From an uncultured Hyphomicrobiales bacterium (GTDB lineage Bacteria; Pseudomonadota; Alphaproteobacteria; Rhizobiales; Aestuariivirgaceae): DNA of 11,122 bases. Below the pieces are notes generated by a model, which made no database searches, was not told the DNA's origin, and saw only the letters and a list, made by a program, of their open reading frames with translations. Made by a program: the position numbers and the translations under genes. Positions within the stretch are counted from its first letter, which is position 1. The number at the start of each line of letters is the position of its first letter. The stretch lies in assembly GCA_903930095.1 (NCBI GenBank), contig CAIYXE010000099.1, positions 1 through 11,122 on the forward strand, written 5' to 3'. Positions 6,433 through 11,122 of this stretch are shown piece by piece.

Positions 6433-6461
6433 CAGATACCGAAATTCTGTTGACATGACAA
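6433..6461 (-). promoter_or_regulatory. Candidate promoter for the amidohydrolase
   Basis: On the minus strand TTGTCA (6461-6456, 5 of 6 to the -35 consensus) is followed after 17 nt by TATCTG (6438-6433, 3 of 6 to the -10 consensus). That would start transcription about 60 nt before the TTG codon. The weak -10 would suit an activated promoter. Prediction by eye only. Confidence 0.35.
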
Positions 6462-6479
6462 TATTGCTCTGTTGATATT
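6450..6479 (+). promoter_or_regulatory. Candidate promoter for the Liv-type operon
   Basis: A perfect TTGACA (6450-6455) is followed by GATATT at 6474-6479 (18-nt spacer, 4 of 6) or TGATAT at 6473-6478 (17-nt spacer, 3 of 6). The -35 abuts the candidate -35 of the divergent amidohydrolase promoter. The joint motif TTGACATGACAA is a near-palindrome, with perfectly palindromic CAATATTG (6459-6466) overlapping its right end, so one regulator could control both directions. The expected start near 6486 leaves about 30 nt of leader before ATG 6518. Confidence 0.5.
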
Positions 6480-6517
6480 TCTTCCCGTTGGGCTGGGCAG
6501 AACTTCAGCCGACGGGG

Positions 6518-8377
6518 ATGAAGCGCGCCAAGATGAAGGGTTCACACCCATTGCTGAAGCCGGCCCTGGAAGCGGCGGCGCTTGCCGCGCTGCTTTGCTG
6601 CGTCACGGCTGCCGTGGCGCTCGTCATGGGCCTTTCCGGCCAGCGGCTCATGACGCTCTACTGCGTCAATCTCTGCGCTGTGCTGGCCTTCCAGATCTTC
6701 AGCGGCAATTCCGGTATCGTGTCTTTCGGTCACACTGCATTCATGGCGGTCGGCGCCTATGTGTCTGCATGGCTTACCATGCCCACGGCCCTGCAACGCA
6801 CCGCTCTGCCCAATCTTCCGGCATGGCTGGCCGGGCATGAGCTTGCCGTGCCGCTGGCGTTAGTCTTTGTTCTCCTCGCCGGCCTCGCACTAGCGGCGCT
6901 GTCCGGGATGCCCATCGCCCGGCTCAATGGCGCCTCCGCCTCGATCGCCACGCTGGGCTTTCTCATCGTCGTCTATTCGGTGCTCGCCGCCGCCCGGGAT
7001 TTCACGCGCGGCAACCAGGCCTTCTATGGCGTGCCGCGCGCCACAGACATCACGCTCGCCCTTATCTTCGCCGGTCTCTTCATCGTGGCCGCGAGGCTCT
7101 ACAAGGACAGCCGCTATGGCCTGATGATGCGCGCCGTGCGCGACAATGAGACGGCGGCGCTGACACTGGGCGTCAGCCCACAACGCATGCGCTATGTTGC
7201 CTGGTTGATCTCCGGCGGCCTCGCCACGGTTGCAGGTGCACTCTACGGCCACATGCTGGGCGCCTTCACGCCGAAGGACTTCTACTTTCACATGGCCTTC
7301 ATCTATGTGGCGATGCTGATCGTCGGTGGCATGGGAACGGTGACGGGTGCCGTGGTTGGCGTCGGACTGGTCATGGTCCTGCAGGAGGTGCTGCAGGAAT
7401 TCGAGCGCGGCTTCACGCTCGGGCCCATCCAGATCCCCGAGATCTTCGGCGTGCCCATCGTGGGCGTCAGCCTCGCCATGCTGCTGGTGCTGTGGCTGCG
7501 GCCGGCGGGCCTCGTGGGATTTGTCGAATTCGCGCAGGGCTGGTTCGGCAAGCGGCGCCTCCCGCAGGTGCCGGCGCGGGAAACCAATACGGGCACGGAA
7601 CCTTTGCGCATTGAGCGGGCTCGCAAGTCCTTTGCCGGGCTGACCGCGGTTGACGATGTGAGCTTCACCATCGAGCCCGGATGCGTCACCGGCCTGATCG
7701 GACCCAATGGCGCGGGCAAGTCGACGCTGGTGAATGTCATCACCGGGCTCTATCCGCTCACCTCCGGCGCGGTATCGATTGGCGCGCAGAACATCGGCGT
7801 GCTCGCACCCGACGCTGTTGCCCGTGCCGGCGTGTCGCGCACCTTCCAGAACATCAGGCTCTTCACGGGCTTGAGCGCGGGCGAGAACGTGGCGATCCCG
7901 GCACTGGCCCGTGGCGCCAGCCTGGGCGACGCCCTTGCCACCGCCGACAGCGAGTTGGCCTTCGTTGGCCTCGAGGGTGCGGGCCAGAAGCGGGCCGACG
8001 GCCTCGCCTATGGCGCACGGCGGCGCCTCGAGATCGCCCGCGCACTTGCCGCCGAGCCGCGCTTCCTGCTGCTGGACGAGCCCGCCGCCGGCATGAACCC
8101 CGAAGAGACCGATGACCTCGCGCGGCGCCTCAAGGGCCTGCCCCAGGCCCGCGGGCTGGGCCTGCTGCTGATCGACCACGACCTGAAGTTCATCATGTCG
8201 ATGTGCGATCACGTCGTCGTCCTCAACCGTGGCCGCCTCATCGCCGAGAATACGCCGGCCGGTGTGCAGAAGAACCCGGCCGTTATCGAAGCTTACACCG
8301 GCACGCGCGCCTCCCGCGTGTCCGCGCAACACAATGTGGAGGAAACCGCTACAACAAAACCCAGGGAGACGACATGA
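6518..8377 (+). CDS. livMG: Branched-chain amino acid-type ABC transporter, LivM permease-LivG ATPase fusion
   Basis: A single 619-residue polypeptide joins a LivM-type permease to a LivG-type ATPase. Residues ~1-335 are the permease: several hydrophobic segments, the family block FQIFSGNSGIVSFGHTAFMAVGAY, the coupling region MMRAVRDNETAALTLGVSP, and the end WLRPAGLVGF near 327. A short linker (about 340-360) leads to the ATPase: Walker A GPNGAGKST (395-403), the LivG block VSRTFQNIRLF, signature-like YGARRRLEIARAL (from ~498), Walker B FLLLDEP with Asp520, and switch His554 in IDHDLKFIM. The junction is in frame with no stop, so it is a true fusion. ATG 6518 is preferred; a TTG at 6488 lies almost on the predicted transcription start, and ATG 6533 is another option. 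No strong Shine-Dalgarno decides. Its TGA overlaps the binding-protein start. The substrate class is amino acids, amides or related carboxylates. Confidence 0.92.
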   Translation: MKRAKMKGSHPLLKPALEAAALAALLCCVTAAVALVMGLSGQRLMTLYCVNLCAVLAFQIFSGNSGIVSFGHTAFMAVGAYVSAWLTMPTALQRTALPNLPAWLAGHELAVPLALVFVLLAGLALAALSGMPIARLNGASASIATLGFLIVVYSVLAAARDFTRGNQAFYGVPRATDITLALIFAGLFIVAARLYKDSRYGLMMRAVRDNETAALTLGVSPQRMRYVAWLISGGLATVAGALYGHMLGAFTPKDFYFHMAFIYVAMLIVGGMGTVTGAVVGVGLVMVLQEVLQEFERGFTLGPIQIPEIFGVPIVGVSLAMLLVLWLRPAGLVGFVEFAQGWFGKRRLPQVPARETNTGTEPLRIERARKSFAGLTAVDDVSFTIEPGCVTGLIGPNGAGKSTLVNVITGLYPLTSGAVSIGAQNIGVLAPDAVARAGVSRTFQNIRLFTGLSAGENVAIPALARGASLGDALATADSELAFVGLEGAGQKRADGLAYGARRRLEIARALAAEPRFLLLDEPAAGMNPEETDDLARRLKGLPQARGLGLLLIDHDLKFIMSMCDHVVVLNRGRLIAENTPAGVQKNPAVIEAYTGTRASRVSAQHNVEETATTKPRETT

Positions 8378-9531
8378 TGACCAAGCTTACAACAAAGATG
8401 GCCGCCGTTCTGTTGGGCACGACGCTATTCGCTGCACCGGCACTCGCCGAAGACTTCGTGATTGGCGTGACAGCCGCACAATCAGGCTGGCTCGCTACCT
8501 ACGACCAGCCCTCCTATGCAGGCTTCAAATTCTGCATCGACGAAATCAATGCCAAGGGTGGCCTTGGCGGCAAATACAAGGCCGTCATCGACGTGCGCGA
8601 CACGCGCTCCGACACGGCAGAAGCCGTGAAGGTGGCGCAGGAGTTCGCCGACAAGAAGGTGAACTTCATCGTCTCGCCCGCTGACGGTGACCCGACCATG
8701 GCCATGGGCCAGATCACCAGCCCCGCCGGCATTCCCACCATGACCTTCGCCGGCACGGCCCCCGTCCTCACCTCGGTCGGCGAATTCGTGTTCGGCAGCT
8801 ATCCGGGTGATAACCAGCAAGCCGCCGTGCTCGGTGCCTATGCCGCTGAACTCGGCTACAAGACAGCCTGGCTGCTCAAGTCGCCCGACTCCTCCTACAC
8901 GATGAAGGGGCCGGAGTATTTCGGCCAGGTCTTCGAGGCCAAGGGCGGCAAGGTGACGGGTGAGGGGTCATACACCCTCAACCAGCCCGATTTCTCGGCC
9001 ATCGTCACAACCATCAAGGCGCTCGATCCGCAGCCGGACGTGATCGCCACCTGGGCTTGGGAGCCGGACTTCCCCGCCTTCATCAAGGCCCTGCGTGGAG
9101 CGGGCGTGACGACGCCGGTGATGGGCGCTGACGTGCTCGACACGCCCACGGTGCGTGGCCTCGGCGAGGTGGTCAACGGCATCGTCCACACCTCAGGCGG
9201 CTACCCCGAACCCGGTTCGAAGCATGAGGACTTCAACAAGCGCTTCAAGGCCGCCACCGGCACGGAGGCTGACACCAACTATGTGGTGAACGGCTGCGAC
9301 ATCGCCCTGATGATCGACGCCGCGGTGACCGCTGCGGGCTCCTCCGACCCGAAGGCGGTGCGTGATGCGCTGGCGAACCTCACGGATTCGCCTGGCAACA
9401 TGAGCAACTTCACCTTCGCCGGAACAGACCGCATGCCGCTCCGCGCTGTTGTGCTGGCGAAGATCGAGAATGGCCAGAAGACCTTCCTGCGCCGGGAACT
9501 GGCGGATACGGCAACGATGCCGAAGCCCTGA
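8374..9531 (+). CDS. Liv-type ABC transporter periplasmic substrate-binding protein
   Basis: A 385-residue type 1 periplasmic binding protein (Peripla_BP_6 / leucine-binding class). ATG 8374 is chosen because it overlaps the TGA of the fusion gene and has AGGGAG about 5 nt upstream. An ATG at 8377 would serve almost equally. A Sec signal peptide is evident: Lys-rich start, hydrophobic AAVLLGTTLFAAP and an ALA/ED cleavage site near residue 25/26. The mature protein starts EDFVIGVTAAQSGWLATYDQ and shows the family features GFKFCIDEINAKGGLGG, then RDTRSDTAEAVKVAQEF, and SPADGDPTMAMGQI, followed by GIPTMTF. It ends with a C-terminal lobe typical of the class. It captures the ligand in the periplasm for the LivMG/LivH/LivF complex. 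The ligand cannot be read from the sequence; the divergent formylglutamate amidohydrolase makes an acylated or acidic amino acid a reasonable guess. Confidence 0.92.
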   Translation: MMTKLTTKMAAVLLGTTLFAAPALAEDFVIGVTAAQSGWLATYDQPSYAGFKFCIDEINAKGGLGGKYKAVIDVRDTRSDTAEAVKVAQEFADKKVNFIVSPADGDPTMAMGQITSPAGIPTMTFAGTAPVLTSVGEFVFGSYPGDNQQAAVLGAYAAELGYKTAWLLKSPDSSYTMKGPEYFGQVFEAKGGKVTGEGSYTLNQPDFSAIVTTIKALDPQPDVIATWAWEPDFPAFIKALRGAGVTTPVMGADVLDTPTVRGLGEVVNGIVHTSGGYPEPGSKHEDFNKRFKAATGTEADTNYVVNGCDIALMIDAAVTAAGSSDPKAVRDALANLTDSPGNMSNFTFAGTDRMPLRAVVLAKIENGQKTFLRRELADTATMPKP

Positions 9532-9540
9532 GGCCAGTGC

Positions 9541-10245
9541 ATGCTGGGCGTTGAGGGACTTGCCGTGCGCTACGGGCCGATCGAGGCCGTGCGCAGCATT
9601 GATTTCACCGTGAACCACGGGGAGGTCTTTGCGGTGCTGGGCGCCAATGGCGCCGGCAAGAGCTCGACGCTCGCGGCCATTGCGGGGCTGGTAAAGCCCT
9701 TCGCCGGTCGCATCCTCTATGACGGCAAGCCGGTCTCCGGCTTCGCCCCTGAAACACTCGCGCGCGTCGGCATCGGGCTTGTGCCCGAAGGCCGGCGTAT
9801 CTTTGCAAGCCTCACGGTAGCCGAAAATCTGTGGCTCGGCGGCGCTGCCCATGGCAGCACCGCGGAGCGCCACCGCCTGCAGCAGGAAATGGAGGACCGC
9901 TTTCCCATCTTGCGTGAGCGCACGCGCCAGAAGGCCGGCCTCCTCTCCGGCGGCGAACAGCAGATGCTCGCCATCGCCCGCGCGCTCATGGCCCGCCCGA
10001 AACTTCTGCTGCTTGATGAGCCATCGCTTGGCCTCGCGCCCCAGATGGTGGAGAAGGTCTTCGACCTGATTGCTGCGTTACGCAAGGAAGGCCTTACCAT
10101 TCTCCTCGTTGAGCAGAACGTGCCAATGTCGCTTGAGATCGCGGATCGCGGCATTGTGCTCGCCAACGGCCGCATCGCGCTGTCCGGCACCGGGGCTGAA
10201 CTCCTTCACAACAGCGGCGTCACCAACGCCTATATGGCGGCGTGA
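9541..10245 (+). CDS. livF: Branched-chain amino acid-type ABC transporter ATP-binding protein LivF
   Basis: This is the second ATPase of the importer, 234 residues, the usual LivF length. Motifs: Walker A GANGAGKSS (34-42), the LivF block RVGIGLVPEGRRIFASLTVAENL, signature LSGGEQQMLAIARAL (from 135), Walker B LLLLDEP with Asp159 and Glu160, D-loop SLGLAPQM, and LLVEQN at the switch position, where Gln in place of His is normal for LivF. It ends HNSGVTNAYMAA, close to the common LivF C-terminus. ATG 9541 lies 9 nt after the binding-protein stop; the ribosome-binding site is weak and overlaps that stop (TGAGG), suggesting coupled translation. In the assembled importer it should dimerise with the ATPase half of the LivMG fusion. 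Confidence 0.95.
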   Translation: MLGVEGLAVRYGPIEAVRSIDFTVNHGEVFAVLGANGAGKSSTLAAIAGLVKPFAGRILYDGKPVSGFAPETLARVGIGLVPEGRRIFASLTVAENLWLGGAAHGSTAERHRLQQEMEDRFPILRERTRQKAGLLSGGEQQMLAIARALMARPKLLLLDEPSLGLAPQMVEKVFDLIAALRKEGLTILLVEQNVPMSLEIADRGIVLANGRIALSGTGAELLHNSGVTNAYMAA

Positions 10246-10249
10246 GCAG

Positions 10250-11122
10250 ATGGAAGTCTTCCTTCAGCAGTGCGTCAACGCCATCAGCCTCGGCGGCATC
10301 TATGCGCTGCTGGCCTTGGGGCTTGCTGTGGTCTTCTCCATCGTGCGTCTCATCAACTTCGCCCATGGCGAGGTCATGACCATCGCGGGCTATGCGATCT
10401 GGCTCGCCCTGCTCTCTTCCGTTCCGGTCGCCGCAGCCATAGCACTCGGCATCATCGTTGCCATGCTGGCCGCCGTCGCCATGGAGCGCGTTGCCTTCCG
10501 CGCCATGCGCGGCGCGAGCGTCACCTCGCTCCTCATCACCTCCTTCGCTGTGAGCGAGATCATCAAGGTGCTCTTCCAGAACGGCATCTCGGCGCGCCCC
10601 GTTCCCATCGTGCTGCCGGCCTGGATGTCGGGAAGCCTCAACATGGGCTTCCTCACCATCAGCGTCATGTCGCTGATCTCAATCATCGTGGTGGTGGTCT
10701 CGCTTGTGGCACTGTCGCTCATCCTAACCCGCACCACGCTGGGCGTGGCCATGCGCGCCGCGGCGGAGGATTTCCCGGTCGTCCGCCTCATGGGCATCAA
10801 AGCCAATCATGTCGTGGCGCTCGCCTTCGCCATCTCGGGCGTGCTGGCCGGTGTGGCCGCCGTGCTGTGGGTGGCGCAGCGCGGCTCGGTAGATCCGATG
10901 ATGGGCGCGGCCCCCGTCCTCAAGGCCTTCATCGCCACCGTGCTTGGCGGCCTCGGCTCTCTCTCGGGCGCCGTGCTGGGCGGCTTCGTCGTCGGCGTGG
11001 TGGAGGTCTTCCTGCAAGGCTACCTGCCGGAGGCGATCGCGCCCTACCGTGAGGCCATCTCGCTCTCCATCATCATCGGCCTGCTGGTCATGCGGCCCGA
11101 CGGGTTGTGGCCGGCACAGAAC
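10250..11122 (+). CDS. livH: Branched-chain amino acid-type ABC transporter permease LivH (3' end outside window)
   Basis: From ATG 10250, 4 nt after the livF stop, the frame stays open for 291 codons to the edge of the window, ending RPDGLWPAQN. This is nearly the whole protein, as LivH proteins are about 290-310 residues. The N-terminus MEVFLQQCVNAISLGGIYAL, followed by LALGLAVVFSIVRLINFAHGEVM, is diagnostic of LivH. Other blocks are AMERVAFRAMRG, the coupling segment TTLGVAMRAAAEDFPVVRLMGI, and VLKAFIATVLGGLGSLSGAVLGGF near the end, with multiple hydrophobic segments between. It forms the transmembrane channel together with the permease half of LivMG. With this gene the window holds all five functional units of a Liv importer in four genes. 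Further operon members may lie downstream. Confidence 0.95.
   Translation, partial: MEVFLQQCVNAISLGGIYALLALGLAVVFSIVRLINFAHGEVMTIAGYAIWLALLSSVPVAAAIALGIIVAMLAAVAMERVAFRAMRGASVTSLLITSFAVSEIIKVLFQNGISARPVPIVLPAWMSGSLNMGFLTISVMSLISIIVVVVSLVALSLILTRTTLGVAMRAAAEDFPVVRLMGIKANHVVALAFAISGVLAGVAAVLWVAQRGSVDPMMGAAPVLKAFIATVLGGLGSLSGAVLGGFVVGVVEVFLQGYLPEAIAPYREAISLSIIIGLLVMRPDGLWPAQN

Noticed and set aside
6890..8332. A 480-codon open frame on the minus strand opposite the LivMG fusion
   Set aside because: It lies entirely antisense to a gene with clear motifs, has a His/Gly/Gln-rich low-complexity composition, and is the kind of frame high-GC codon bias produces.
8203..8373. An upstream extension of the binding-protein frame to 8203
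   Set aside because: It overlaps the end of the LivMG ATPase domain and would bury the signal peptide; ATG 8374 has both a ribosome-binding site and the signal sequence.

Overview
The window is high-GC and reads as an alphaproteobacterium, most likely Hyphomicrobiales. That placement rests on codon usage and on the density of ABC importers, not on a phylogenetic marker. It has three blocks. Block 1 (1-3108, + strand) is the 3' part of a carbohydrate ABC importer operon: the last ~49 codons of the substrate-binding protein, two MalF/MalG-type permeases and a MalK/UgpC-type ATPase. The first permease closely resembles the GtsB permease of glucose/mannose importers. A perfect 10-bp hairpin separates the binding-protein gene from the permease genes.

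Block 2 (about 3109-5540) is a patch of genomic flux between two orderly operons. It holds an RluA-family pseudouridine synthase whose composition and sequence recall Betaproteobacteria (Comamonadaceae-like), so it is probably acquired. Its 3' end appears to run into the terminus of a decayed IS630-family transposase on the opposite strand. The transposase has a frameshift, an in-frame stop, an internal deletion that removed the second catalytic Asp, and no recognisable N-terminus. About 500 bp of non-genic, repeat-bearing sequence and short open remnants follow.

Block 3 (5540-11122) is a divergent catabolic/transport locus. An N-formylglutamate amidohydrolase family enzyme is on the minus strand. 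On the plus strand lies a complete branched-chain-amino-acid-type (HAAT/Liv) ABC importer: a LivM-LivG permease-ATPase fusion, a secreted type 1 binding protein, LivF, and LivH, which is open at the window edge. The Liv genes overlap or lie within 9 nt of each other, so they should be co-transcribed. Candidate divergent promoters abut in the ~150-bp gap, suggesting shared control of an importer and a deformylase/amidohydrolase that may act on the imported compound.

No RNA genes, CRISPR array, phage genes or defence system were seen. The most unusual points are the LivM-LivG fusion paired with a formylglutamate amidohydrolase, and the acquired RluA gene whose C-terminus appears to come from insertion-sequence DNA.
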